Source: CAZWHE01 sp964633825 (GTDB lineage: Bacteria; Planctomycetota; B15-G4; CAYZWU01). Taken from it: DNA of 64,000 bases. The notes beneath the pieces are model-generated. The model did not search any database and was not told the origin of the DNA. It saw only the letters and a list, made by a program, of their open reading frames with translations. A program made the position numbers and the translations under genes. Below, in pieces: positions 7,784-15,905 of this stretch (position 1 is its first letter; each line of letters starts with the position of its first letter). The stretch is taken from contig CAZWHE010000002.1 of assembly GCA_964633825.1 (NCBI GenBank), positions 1 to 64,000 on the forward strand, given 5' to 3'.

Positions 7784-9448
7784 TTACAATTCCGTATCGT
7801 TACACACCCTCAACACTTCCGCGATGCTCGTCGTTCCGTTCAGGGCCTTCTTCTTCCCGTCATCGAGCATGAAACTCATGCCCTTCTCTTTTGCCAGGTC
7901 GGTAACGTCCTTGTCGCTGCAATCCCGGGACAGGAGGTCCACAAAATCGTCGTCCATGACGAAGAGCTCGAAAACCACGGTCCTTCCCGAGTACCCCGTG
8001 TTGTGGCAGGCCCCGCACCCTATCCCGCGATAGAGGTTGACCTCTTTACCATCGATTCCAAGCCAGTTCCGTTCCGCCTTGGTCGCCGGGTACGGCTCCT
8101 TGCATTTGGGACAGATCACTCTGACGAGACGCTGCGCCAGGACCGCCGTCAGGGTCGACGAGATGAGGTATTTTTCCACTCCTAGATCGTTGAGCCTCCT
8201 GATCGACGCGATCGCACTGTTCGTGTGGATACTGGAGAAGACCATGTGCCCGGTCATGGACGATTTGACGGCGATATCACCCGTCTCGGGATCCCTGATC
8301 TCACCCACGAGGATAACGTCCGGGTCCTGCCTCAGAATCGTTCTCAGCCCTTCCGCAAAGGTGTAGCCGATCTCGTGATCCACCTGGGACTGCCTGATGA
8401 GGGGGAGCTTGTATTCGATGGGATCCTCGACGGTGATCACTTTCCTGGCCAGGGAATCTATCATGAGAATCATGGAATAGAGCGTTGTCGTCTTTCCCGA
8501 CCCCGTGGGTCCGGACACGAGCAGCATTCCGTGCGACAGGTTGACGATTTTCGAGACTTTTTCGACGGAATCTTCGTCGACGCCGAGGCTTCTCAAATTG
8601 AGATTGACGCTCCCCCTGTCGAGGAGGCGTATAACGATGTTCTCGCCGTAAGCCGTCGGCATCGTCGAGACACGGAAGTCGACCCTCTGTTTCCCCTTCA
8701 TTCTGGAAAAACGTCCGTCCTGGGGCCTCCTCCTTTCGGTGATGTCCATGGCGGATATGAGCTTGAACCTTGTGAGAACCGAGGATGTCGTTTCGTTGGG
8801 CAGGCTTTCACCCTGCTGGAGGATGCCGTCCATTCTGTATCGGACGCGCAGCAGTTTCTCCTCGGGCTCGATGTGAATGTCCGTCGACTGCCTCGCAATC
8901 GCCTTGTCGATGATTTCGTCGACCTTGTCGACGGCCGAAAAACCGATCAGCTCCGGATCGTCGGCTTTCCCCGTCCCATCCTGTTCGTCATCATTTGCCT
9001 TGAAGACGGTACCGATCGTTTTGAGGATATCTTCGTTCGTGGCGGCGAGTATGTTGATGCTCTTCCCGAAACGCTCCTGAATGGCATCGATTGTAAAGAT
9101 ATTGGATGGGTCCGCCATGGCGACTGTGATGATGCCGCTCTCTTCTTTCCGGATGGGAATGAACATGTGCTGCCTGGCGAAAACCTCATCGATCTCGTTG
9201 ACCAAACCGACATCGAGATCGATATCCTTGATTTTGACAAACTCGACTCCGAGCTCTTCTGCGATGGTCCTGCTGAGCTTCTCCTCGTCGATAAAGCCCA
9301 GATTGATCAGAATCTGACCGAGAGGTTCCTTGACCCTCTTCTGCTCTTTGAGAGAGATGTCGAGCTGTCTTTTCGTGATGTAGCCCGCCTGAATCAGGCG
9401 GTCGCCGATCCTCATTTTTTTTACAGCGGTCTTTTCAACAGTGCCCAT
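7784..9448 (-). CDS. gspE: Type II secretion / pilus assembly ATPase GspE (PilB)
   Basis: 554 residues. The N-terminal GspEN/MshEN-type domain covers about residues 12-150. The ATPase core has Walker A SGPTGSGKTTTLYS, an Asp box (VITVEDPIEY), Walker B (DVILVGEIRDPET) and a His-box region (GHMVFSSIHTN). The zinc-binding tetracysteine loop is intact (CPKC and CGAC about 30 residues apart). It powers pseudopilus assembly from the cytoplasmic face. The ATG at 9448 follows GAGGGGAGACT, and longer N-terminal extensions have no support. It is the first gene of the gspE-gspF-pseudopilin operon. A candidate promoter lies at 9505-9533. Confidence 0.94.
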   Translation of the reverse strand: MGTVEKTAVKKMRIGDRLIQAGYITKRQLDISLKEQKRVKEPLGQILINLGFIDEEKLSRTIAEELGVEFVKIKDIDLDVGLVNEIDEVFARQHMFIPIRKEESGIITVAMADPSNIFTIDAIQERFGKSINILAATNEDILKTIGTVFKANDDEQDGTGKADDPELIGFSAVDKVDEIIDKAIARQSTDIHIEPEEKLLRVRYRMDGILQQGESLPNETTSSVLTRFKLISAMDITERRRPQDGRFSRMKGKQRVDFRVSTMPTAYGENIVIRLLDRGSVNLNLRSLGVDEDSVEKVSKIVNLSHGMLLVSGPTGSGKTTTLYSMILMIDSLARKVITVEDPIEYKLPLIRQSQVDHEIGYTFAEGLRTILRQDPDVILVGEIRDPETGDIAVKSSMTGHMVFSSIHTNSAIASIRRLNDLGVEKYLISSTLTAVLAQRLVRVICPKCKEPYPATKAERNWLGIDGKEVNLYRGIGCGACHNTGYSGRTVVFELFVMDDDFVDLLSRDCSDKDVTDLAKEKGMSFMLDDGKKKALNGTTSIAEVLRVCNDTEL

Positions 9449-9504
9449 AGTCTCCCCTCGACAACAATGGTACAACCCCTTTCCGGGCAATCCGTCACTT
9501 CTAT

Positions 9505-9533
9505 TTATCGACGTTTGAAAAGGACTCCCTTTA
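9505..9533 (-). promoter_or_regulatory. Candidate sigma-28-like promoter of gspE
   Basis: On the minus strand this reads TAAAGGGA, 13 nt, then GTCGATAA, ending 56 nt before the gspE ATG. The known sigma-28 consensus is TAAAGTTT-N11-GCCGATAA, so the boxes match well but the spacer is two longer. The three upstream pseudopilin genes have a similar element with the same 13-nt spacer. Confidence 0.5.
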
Positions 9534-9623
9534 GCCGAATTCACGCGACATTTGCACATTCCGGCAAAAGATCCTTCCACAGACAGCCTAGACGCACACC
9601 GGCCGGAACGATTGATCTCGATC

Positions 9624-9660
9624 TAAAAAAAACCGCCGGTGTCGCAATGACACCGGCGGT
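9624..9660 (-). terminator. Rho-independent terminator of the pseudopilin genes
   Basis: Perfect 12-bp stem (9632-9643 with 9649-9660) around a 5-nt loop. Read on the minus strand it is followed by eight U. It sits 49 nt after the stop of the pseudopilin ending at 9709 and before gspE, so it separates the tandem pseudopilin transcripts from the gspE operon. Confidence 0.9.
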
Positions 9661-9708
9661 CCTGCTTGCCGGAAGAATCCCGGCAATTTCTGACTTTCCC
9701 CTCAGCTA

Positions 9709-10254
9709 TTACCAGCGTCCTCCTTCACCAACGAACATCCTCAGATAGGAATAGCCGTCGTGCCTGATAACTCCCGTGTACCTGTTGCCGTCATCGAGAT
9801 CCCCGTCGATCCTGTTCAGGATATCGGCGGTGAAATAGTTCCTGACGGTCAGGAAGACTTCGTTACCCCAGGTTCCGTCGTAGTTGAAGTCCGAGTTGCC
9901 CCAGTACTCGTAGTCATAAGTGCCGCCCCAGGGATGGGTCGTCGGCCAATGATCGAGATAGGGACCGCTCCACTCGTCGCGATAAGTATAGGGCACGCGA
10001 CCGTCGGTCATGAGGCCCGGATCTTGGGACGTTCCCACGTCGCTGGGATAGACGCCCAGGTCCGCATAGACCGAGCTAATACCCGTTTTGAGCGCGGCGA
10101 GTTCGTTTTCGAGTCTGCTGATCTTGGCTTTCTCCACAAGCTTGGTGACCTGCGGGCTGATGACAGCGGCCAGGATCGACAGAACCGACACAACGATGAT
10201 CAGCTCGATCAATGAAAAGCCCCCTTCGCTCTTACGCCTCTTCAATCTATTCAT
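9709..10254 (-). CDS. Pseudopilin (tandem paralogue 3 of 3)
   Basis: 181 residues. The class III leader is MNRLKRRKSEGG, then FSLIELIIVVSVLSILAAV, with Glu5 present after the processing site. A GspG-like head follows, with WSGPYLDHWP and WGNSDFNYDGTWGNE, then an unusual conserved tail containing DLDDGNR, RHDGYSYLR and a C-terminal aromatic residue. The ATG at 10254 has GGAGG ten bases upstream. It is very close to the next two genes: its first coding part shares a 67-nt identical stretch with the gene starting at 10965. It is probably a pseudopilus subunit. Whether it is the major one cannot be told from sequence. Confidence 0.87.
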   Translation of the reverse strand: MNRLKRRKSEGGFSLIELIIVVSVLSILAAVISPQVTKLVEKAKISRLENELAALKTGISSVYADLGVYPSDVGTSQDPGLMTDGRVPYTYRDEWSGPYLDHWPTTHPWGGTYDYEYWGNSDFNYDGTWGNEVFLTVRNYFTADILNRIDGDLDDGNRYTGVIRHDGYSYLRMFVGEGGRW

Positions 10255-10913
10255 CTCATTACCTCCATACAACTGTAAAATAACTGACAAGAAGCTCCTT
10301 GTTAGCGTCTCGCTCCCCATTCTTCGGAATTTCTGAAAACAAAACTTGACGACAAATGCATATTTTCTGCTTTTTTTTAAGTCCGGGATCCGGAGTCTCT
10401 GACGGATCACTTACCAGCTTTCACCTTCAGCGATAAACATTCTGAGATAGGAATAACCGTCGTGCCTTATGGTCCCTGAATACCTGTTGCCGTCATCGAG
10501 ATCCTTGTCGATTCTGTTCAGGGTCTCGACGGTTAAATTGTCTCTGACGGTGACAAAAGCCTCGTTGCCCCAGGTGCCGTCATAGTTGAAGTCCGAGTTG
10601 CCCCAGTACTCGTAATCGTATTCCCCGCCCCAGGGGTGTTCTTCCGGCCAGCGGTCGATATAAGGGCCGTCCCACTTGTACCTGTGCGGGTAGGGGACGA
10701 TGCAATCCTCAGCCAGCGCGGGGTCCCGGCCCGATCCCCGCTCGGCGGGAAAGAGACCTATGTCGGCGTAGATCGCGCCTACAGCCGTTTTGATCGTACT
10801 CAGATCGTTCTCGAGGCGGCCGATTTTCGATTTCTCGACGAGTTTCGTGACCTGCGGGCTGATGACAGCGGCCAGGATCGACAGAACCGACACAACGATG
10901 ATCAGCTCGATCA
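10145..10913 (-). repeat. 67-nt exact duplicate shared by two pseudopilin genes
   Basis: Positions 10145-10211 and 10847-10913 are identical over 67 nt. They encode the N-terminal pilin helix of two neighbouring pseudopilins. A more diverged third copy lies at about 11594-11660. This fits recent duplication or gene conversion. Confidence 0.85.
10321..10349 (-). promoter_or_regulatory. Candidate promoter of pseudopilin 3
   Basis: Minus strand: TCAAGTTT, 13 nt, TCCGAAGA, ending 66 nt before the ATG at 10254. It has the same bipartite layout and spacer as the elements before the other two pseudopilins and gspE. Confidence 0.45.
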
Positions 10914-10965
10914 GTGAGAATGCCTTCTGGTTTCCGCTCTTCTTTGTTTTCCCTTTCCCACTCAT
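10411..10965 (-). CDS. Pseudopilin (tandem paralogue 2 of 3)
   Basis: 184 residues. The leader is MSGKGKTKKSGNQKA, then FSLIELIIVVSVLSILAAV. The residue before Phe is Ala, where its two paralogues have the usual Gly; prepilin peptidases accept Ala less well, so this is a point to note. The head and tail match the paralogues: WDGPYIDRWP, WGNSDFNYDGTWGNE, DLDDGNR and RHDGYSYLR, with a terminal Trp. The ATG at 10965 follows GGAGGTGCTGAAA. There are 156 nt between its stop and the next gene's start, with a separate candidate promoter there, so the paralogues may be transcribed independently. Confidence 0.87.
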   Translation of the reverse strand: MSGKGKTKKSGNQKAFSLIELIIVVSVLSILAAVISPQVTKLVEKSKIGRLENDLSTIKTAVGAIYADIGLFPAERGSGRDPALAEDCIVPYPHRYKWDGPYIDRWPEEHPWGGEYDYEYWGNSDFNYDGTWGNEAFVTVRDNLTVETLNRIDKDLDDGNRYSGTIRHDGYSYLRMFIAEGESW

Positions 10966-11034
10966 TTTCAGCACCTCCGGATCGTTACGAAAAAGCACCT
11001 GAAAATCGATGCGTGCACCTTTCACTTTTCCATT

Positions 11035-11063
11035 TATTCGAATCATCGGCAGGAAAGACTTGA
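11035..11063 (-). promoter_or_regulatory. Candidate promoter of pseudopilin 2
   Basis: Minus strand: TCAAGTCT, 13 nt, TTCGAATA, ending 69 nt before the ATG at 10965. It is the most diverged of the four related elements, but it keeps the spacing and the CGA core. Confidence 0.4.
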
Positions 11064-11159
11064 TCTAAAAATCGGTTTGCCGGCATTTTTTCGGACACGG
11101 CCGCTCGCTGACTTCAGAATCCTCGCCGGCTTCTCAGGAACAATGAACGCGCTCGAGGG

Positions 11160-11702
11160 TTACCACGAAGGACCTTCGGCGAGGTAGTATCTCAAATAAG
11201 AACCGCCGTCGTGCCTCAGGTTGCCGCTGTTCCGGTTACCGTCGTCGAGGTCCTCGTCAATTGCGTCCAGCACGTTGGATGTGAGGTAGTTTCTGGCAAT
11301 GATGAAAACCTCGTTCCCGTACTGGCGATCGTAATTGAACGCCGACTCGCTCCCGTACTCAAAATCGTAAGATCCGCCATAGGGATGGCTTTCCGGCCAC
11401 CGGTCGAGATAAGGGCCTTGCCAATCATCGCGGCGCTGGTAAGGCACTCTCGAGCTCGACATGAGGCCCGGATCCGCGCTCTGCGGGGCATTGTTGGGGA
11501 AAACCCCCATGTCGACGTAAAGCGCACTGACGGCGGTCTTGATTGCCTGAAGATCGGTCTCCATCCGGCTGATCTTCGCTTTATCAACAAGCTTGGTGAC
11601 CTGCGGAGTGACAATGGCGGCCAAAATCGACAGAACCGACACAACGATGATCAGTTCGATGAGCGAAAATCCCCCTTCATTTCCGCGTTTCATGTCCTTC
11701 AT
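11160..11702 (-). CDS. Pseudopilin (tandem paralogue 1 of 3)
   Basis: 180 residues from the ATG at 11702, which follows GGGAAGG. In-frame ATGs at 11744 and 11732 are also possible. The leader ends in NEGG before FSLIELIIVVSVLSILAAI. The head contains WQGPYLDRWP and YGNEVFIIARNYL, and the tail contains DLDDGNR and RHDGGSYLR with a terminal Trp. It is the most diverged of the three paralogues: WGNSDFNYDGTWGN has become YGSESAFNYDRQYGN. It is the first of the three in transcription order and has its own upstream element at 11774-11802. Confidence 0.86.
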   Translation of the reverse strand: MKDMKRGNEGGFSLIELIIVVSVLSILAAIVTPQVTKLVDKAKISRMETDLQAIKTAVSALYVDMGVFPNNAPQSADPGLMSSSRVPYQRRDDWQGPYLDRWPESHPYGGSYDFEYGSESAFNYDRQYGNEVFIIARNYLTSNVLDAIDEDLDDGNRNSGNLRHDGGSYLRYYLAEGPSW

Positions 11703-11773
11703 TTGCCTTCCCACTTTCGTCTGCTTCCCCATAGAGACATGCACTTCCCAAATATTGATTCCTTCCCCGATCC

Positions 11774-11802
11774 TTTTCGGGGCTTTGCGGACAGAAACTT
11801 AA
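11774..11802 (-). promoter_or_regulatory. Candidate promoter of pseudopilin 1
   Basis: Minus strand: TTAAGTTT, 13 nt, CCCGAAAA, ending 71 nt before the ATG at 11702. The surrounding intergenic region (11703-11968) is AT-rich. It also holds a perfect 12-bp palindrome, TATTTGCAAATA, at 11824-11835. Confidence 0.45.
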
Positions 11803-11968
11803 TGACAAAGTGATTTTTTTTTATATTTGCAAATAGGTTATTTATGGAAATCCGATCCGGAACCCGAATGGAGAGACGATTGTTCCATTGCTCTCGGTGT
11901 AAGGGGTTAAATATTGGCTGGTTTCGAGAGCAATTTTTCCTGTGTTGCCCGGGAAGACGGTTTATCGG

Positions 11969-13435
11969 CTACTCTTCACCCTTCTCTTCGTGAGCCTCTC
12001 CCTTTTCATTCCTCTTGAGTTTTGCGCGATATTGGGAACTGAAATTCGCCACGGCTTGGGAGTCGACGATTCTGGGAGTGATCATGACAACAAGCTCGAT
12101 CTTGTCCTTGATCTTTGTCACGCCCCGAAAAAGAGCACCGAGAAGGGGAATGTCCTTCAAAACGGGGATGCCCTTTTCCTCTTCGAAAACATTCTCCTTG
12201 ATCAACCCACCGATGATGATCGTTTGGCCGTTCTCGGCCTGAAGGGTCGTGATGATATGACGGTGGTTGATGACCGGTATCTCCTTGTAGGTATCGACGT
12301 GCTCGCTCACATCCTGGTCGATGGTCAGGGAAACGACTCCGCTCTTGATAATCGTGGGGGTCACGACCAGCGTGATCCCCACGTCCTTGAATTCGACCTG
12401 TTCCACAGTGGAAGAACCGACTCCCGCGCCCACGTCTCCCGTCGTGGTCACCGTCGATTCCACATAGGGTATCTCTTCGATAATCTCGATTTTGGCTTCA
12501 TGCTCGTTCTTGGCCATGACCGTGGGGCGGGAAATGATATTGAGCTTCGTCAGCTTGCTCAGCGTGTTGATTGCTCCGTCGATGTTGGCTTTGTCCCCGG
12601 CGATCGTGAAATCCACATCGTGCGTTGTCGTCAACAGCCCAGAAACGAGCGTCGCCGTTGCATCGTCGACGTGGATATTGTTGAGGTTAATTTGGGTGCC
12701 GAACTCGTACAGGTCGGTCAAAGAGAACTCCAGGATCTGAGTCTCTATGAGGACCTGCCTTTCGCTCGTGTCCACCGAATTCACGAACTTTCTCACCTTC
12801 TTCACCACGCTCCGGGGTGCGGTGACAACGACGATGTTGCTCGATTCGTTGACCACGACCGTTCCATCCTCCCCGACAAGGCTCGCGAGGTCTTCGGCGA
12901 TGTCCTTTGCCGGAATCGATGCGAGCTGGAAGAGCTCGGTCTGACTTTCAGTCGTGCTGGACCGGGAGACGACGTAGACCCCCTCCTCCTTCTGAACATT
13001 GCACTTGTGCACGTAACAGAGAGACGAAAACGCTTTACTGAGATCGACCTGATTGAATGATGCTTCGATCCTATCCGAGAAGTCGCCGTCCAGCAGCAGG
13101 TTGATGTCCGCCATATCGGCGATCATGTTGACCGCGTTGGCCAGGGTCGCCCCCCTCAGTTCGAAAGAAAAGACTTCTCCACCCGCGATCGGTATCTCAT
13201 CCCAGGAGAGAGCTTCCTCCTCTTCCTCGCTTGTGCCGAACGGGCCTGTCGCGGCCTGTTCATCAATCCCCTTTTCGCTTTCGGATTCACAGTTTTCTTT
13301 GAAAGACTCGTGGTACTCGTTGATCCTTCGAGAAAGAATGTCATCCTCGCTGGACAGGCTCCGGCAGCTTCCTCCCATCAGGAGGAGAAGCAGAAAACCG
13401 GATAACGCCAGTATCCGTTTCGCTATTTTCTCCAT
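11969..13435 (-). CDS. Lipoprotein secretin (GspD/PilQ family)
   Basis: 488 residues. A lipoprotein signal peptide ends in a lipobox-like LLMGGSC at about residue 24. The N0/STN-like domain covers about residues 80-140 (VFSFELRGATLANAVNMIAD). One N1/NolW domain follows (IPAKDIAEDLASLVGED through VNSVDTSERQVLIETQIL), then the secretin beta-barrel domain (about 230-455, with PTVMAKNEHEA and the conserved VPVL-like GIPVLKDIPLLGALFRG). It forms the outer-membrane gate. It is shorter than typical GspD (about 650 residues) because it carries fewer N domains. It follows the PilO- and PilP-like genes on the same strand with a 222-nt gap (13436-13657) in which I see no gene. Confidence 0.92.
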   Translation of the reverse strand: MEKIAKRILALSGFLLLLLMGGSCRSLSSEDDILSRRINEYHESFKENCESESEKGIDEQAATGPFGTSEEEEEALSWDEIPIAGGEVFSFELRGATLANAVNMIADMADINLLLDGDFSDRIEASFNQVDLSKAFSSLCYVHKCNVQKEEGVYVVSRSSTTESQTELFQLASIPAKDIAEDLASLVGEDGTVVVNESSNIVVVTAPRSVVKKVRKFVNSVDTSERQVLIETQILEFSLTDLYEFGTQINLNNIHVDDATATLVSGLLTTTHDVDFTIAGDKANIDGAINTLSKLTKLNIISRPTVMAKNEHEAKIEIIEEIPYVESTVTTTGDVGAGVGSSTVEQVEFKDVGITLVVTPTIIKSGVVSLTIDQDVSEHVDTYKEIPVINHRHIITTLQAENGQTIIIGGLIKENVFEEEKGIPVLKDIPLLGALFRGVTKIKDKIELVVMITPRIVDSQAVANFSSQYRAKLKRNEKGEAHEEKGEE

Positions 13436-13657
13436 TGAATCACCGCCGCATTCATAAATGAAATCACCGCTTCAAAAAAGAGATGATCAAACACCGTACA
13501 GACGGATCCCGCCCATAAATAACTGCTCCGTCTATCGTCATTAATTCCCGGGATAATTAGCATCGATTCATCAAAAATTGATATAAACCTATTCCGATGA
13601 ATCTGTTGCGGTCAGGACAGCAGGAAAAAAGAAGATGTCCGGCCGGCGATTATTCCG

Positions 13658-14419
13658 TTACTTCGCCTCTTCCGTTGCTTCGACCGGGGCTTCGCTGGCG
13701 CCGGCATCGGAATTGTCGCCTGTGCCGCCGCCGGAATTGCTGCTCCGGGGTTCGATCAGCTTGACGATCTCGTTTTCTTCGCCTTCTTTTTTGAGAACAA
13801 TCGACTTTCTGTCGATTTTAATGACCCGATATCCTCCGGGAAGGAGGTCCCCTTCTTTAAGGATGTAACCATCTGCAAGAACACTCGAACGATCTTCCCC
13901 CAAGAGAATCCCCCTCACCTTGAGGCTCTCTATCGGGTTTTTGGGGGTTTTCTTCTCTCGTCCCAACCCGTCTTCGCTTGTTTTCGCGTCCGGCCGAGCC
14001 GCCGCTTCCGCTGCCGTATTCTCGTCTTCCGCCCTCACGGTATTGTTCCGGGGAAGCTCATTTCTCTGTTTCATGATCTTTGTCATGATATCGTCGATTC
14101 TTTTGATGATCGACTCCTGTTCTCCTTCTCCTTGGCTATCCCACGCGATTGTTTTGGTGCTCAAGTCAGGTTCGGCTGTTCCCTCACTGCCATCACCGCT
14201 TCCATGACTCACAATCGGCTCCGGTCCCGGTCCCGGACCCTGGTCCTGCTGCTGATAATTTTCTTCCACCGGTTCTTCGGCCCGGTATTCCGCTTGCCCG
14301 CCGCCTTCCGGCGAGCCTCCATCGTCTTTATTCAGGAAGCTGAACGTGTAATACAGAGAGGCCAGCGCCGCTGGAACGAGCACGAAAGTGGCCATCGTTT
14401 TTTTGTCCATATTCACCAT
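13658..14419 (-). CDS. GspC/PilP-like inner-membrane secretion subunit
   Basis: 253 residues. One N-terminal membrane helix (ATFVLVPAALASLYYTFSF), a long acidic, glutamine- and proline-rich linker (about residues 35-155), then a C-terminal beta domain (about 160-220: SLKVRGILLGEDRSSVLADGY, KEGDLLPGGYRVIKID, IVLKKEGEENEIVKL). That domain resembles the homology region of GspC/PilP, which binds the secretin. The ATG at 14419 follows GGGGAGGA, and the gene starts two bases after the upstream stop. The order PilO-like, PilP-like, secretin matches pilus assembly operons. The family assignment rests on layout and the short domain, so it is moderate. Confidence 0.7.
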   Translation of the reverse strand: MVNMDKKTMATFVLVPAALASLYYTFSFLNKDDGGSPEGGGQAEYRAEEPVEENYQQQDQGPGPGPEPIVSHGSGDGSEGTAEPDLSTKTIAWDSQGEGEQESIIKRIDDIMTKIMKQRNELPRNNTVRAEDENTAAEAAARPDAKTSEDGLGREKKTPKNPIESLKVRGILLGEDRSSVLADGYILKEGDLLPGGYRVIKIDRKSIVLKKEGEENEIVKLIEPRSSNSGGGTGDNSDAGASEAPVEATEEAK

Positions 14420-14421
14420 TT

Positions 14422-15018
14422 CTAAGGTCCTCCCCTCTCCATTCCTTCGCGCCTCTGGTTTCTGACATCGGCGACGAAATATCCCTGCAGAGAGAGCGTG
14501 AATGCGGATAACCCTCGTTTCTCTCTAGACTCCATCACCGAAAACGCCGTGACTTGCAAACCGATATCGATTCTTTCGAGAAGGGTGATAAAAAGAAACA
14601 AGTCCTCGATAACGGCGTTTCCCTTCATTTCGATTTGAGTGCTGAACAAATCTTTCCTGCCGATGGCCGTACCGCCGCCGCTGCCCGTTAACTGCTTGAT
14701 GTTCGTGAACACACATGACTGTGATTCGATCGCGCAGCCTCCGGCAAATTTGGCGACCATGTTGCGCAGCACGAGAGCGCTGTTGATGCCTTCGAATTTC
14801 GTTTTCAAAATGTGTTTTGTGGTTTCTCTTTCACACTTCATCACCCTCTTTTTTTGATCGAGATCGCTCTTTCTGTTCACGAGCATGTCCAGTTTGTTGT
14901 TCGAGTCTTCGAGCTTGCTCTTCGTCGAACAGTAGGACAGAATCGTCGGAAGGGGAGACAGCGTCACAACAATCAGCAACGGAAGCAGCACAAAAAGAAA
15001 CCTGTTGCCGATAAACAT
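14422..15018 (-). CDS. PilO/GspM-like inner-membrane assembly protein
   Basis: 198 residues from the ATG at 15018, which has GGAGC about eight bases upstream. An ATG at 15024 is an alternative. One N-terminal membrane helix (FLFVLLPLLIVVTLSPLPTIL), a coiled-coil stretch (about 35-75, KSKLEDSNNKLDMLVNRKSDLDQ quoted in part), then an alpha/beta domain ending FTLSLQGYFVADVR, the layout of PilO/GspM. A PilM/PilN or GspL partner is not present next to it, which is unusual. Its start codon abuts the ATG of the divergent Wza-like gene at the palindrome CATG (15016-15019). Confidence 0.65.
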   Translation of the reverse strand: MFIGNRFLFVLLPLLIVVTLSPLPTILSYCSTKSKLEDSNNKLDMLVNRKSDLDQKKRVMKCERETTKHILKTKFEGINSALVLRNMVAKFAGGCAIESQSCVFTNIKQLTGSGGGTAIGRKDLFSTQIEMKGNAVIEDLFLFITLLERIDIGLQVTAFSVMESREKRGLSAFTLSLQGYFVADVRNQRREGMERGGP

Positions 15019-15886
15019 GGTCATTGCTCCGGTTAACGTTTTAAAACTTCAGCTTAATATTCGCCTCTTCGAGTGTTTTTTCCACCCGTGCAGACCCCGC
15101 GCCTCTTCCTATCGTATATTCGACGCTTTTAAAGAGGCCGCACTCTCTGAGGTGGGCGATGCAGTTTTCAAAAACAGAAGAATCACCCATGAAATCATCC
15201 TTGATCTTTACCGCAAGAACAACATCACGCCCGTCATCGAGCTGCAGTCGAGCGCGCCGCGAGAAGTGAGCCTGGCCCCCGGCGATGTGATCGATATCAA
15301 GTTTTATTACGCCCCGGAGCTCAACGAGAGCCAGCCCGTCCGCCCGGACGGCGCCGTCTCACTTCAGCTCGTGGGAGACGTCTTCGTACAAGGGCTGAAT
15401 CCCGCCGAATTACGCAAGAAACTGATGGACCTCTTCGCCCCGCATCTCAGAAATCCCGACGCGGCCGTGGTCGTCAGGTCGCTCGTCAACCGCAGGGTCT
15501 TTGTCGGGGGGCAGGTCAATGCGCCCGGCCTGATCGAGATGCCGGGCCGGCTGACCGTTCTCGAAGCCATCATGCAGGCCGGCGGGTTTCACCTCGAGAC
15601 CGCCGAGGTGTGCAATGTGGTGGTTATCCGCCACAAAGACGGCCGGAGGTATGGATGCGCTCTCGATTTCGGCAAGGCCCTGGAGGGAGAGGAATTCCTT
15701 CCCTTCTCGCTCGAACCCTATGACATCGTCTATGTGCCGGAAACAACGATCACCCGAGTCACCAAGTGGATCGATCAGCATATCAACCAAGTGATTCCAA
15801 TCGGATTCGTGTCCACTGTATCCCGCGGCGATTCGACATTCGGACTCTCTACGGGGACAGGCCCCCGCACCGTTTACCTGCGTTGA
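15017..15886 (+). CDS. Wza-type polysaccharide export protein (start uncertain)
   Basis: About 289 residues from the ATG at 15017. Other possible starts are a TTG at 15005 and a GTG at 15152. The polysaccharide-export domain covers about residues 85-170 (LAPGDVIDIKFYYAPELNES, RPDGAVSLQLVGDVFVQG), followed by an SLBB-like domain (VNRRVFVGGQVNAPGLIEMP, LTVLEAIMQAGGF). It should form the outer-membrane channel for exopolysaccharide and is the first gene of the cluster. No signal peptide or lipobox is visible before the export domain in any start choice, and no start has a good ribosome site. This leaves the N-terminus unresolved, or possibly damaged. Confidence 0.82.
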   Translation: MVIAPVNVLKLQLNIRLFECFFHPCRPRASSYRIFDAFKEAALSEVGDAVFKNRRITHEIILDLYRKNNITPVIELQSSAPREVSLAPGDVIDIKFYYAPELNESQPVRPDGAVSLQLVGDVFVQGLNPAELRKKLMDLFAPHLRNPDAAVVVRSLVNRRVFVGGQVNAPGLIEMPGRLTVLEAIMQAGGFHLETAEVCNVVVIRHKDGRRYGCALDFGKALEGEEFLPFSLEPYDIVYVPETTITRVTKWIDQHINQVIPIGFVSTVSRGDSTFGLSTGTGPRTVYLR

Positions 15887-15905
15887 GGAACAGGATGGAA
15901 AACGA

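Noticed and set aside
13532..13560. A copy of the pilin promoter element before the secretin gene
   Set aside because: The GACGATAG box is good but the partner box is poor, and it lies about 97 nt from the start.
15075..15125. A fifth copy of the pilin promoter element before the PilO-like gene
   Set aside because: A TATTCGAC box is present, but the partner box at 13 nt does not match and the distance to the start is about 100 nt.
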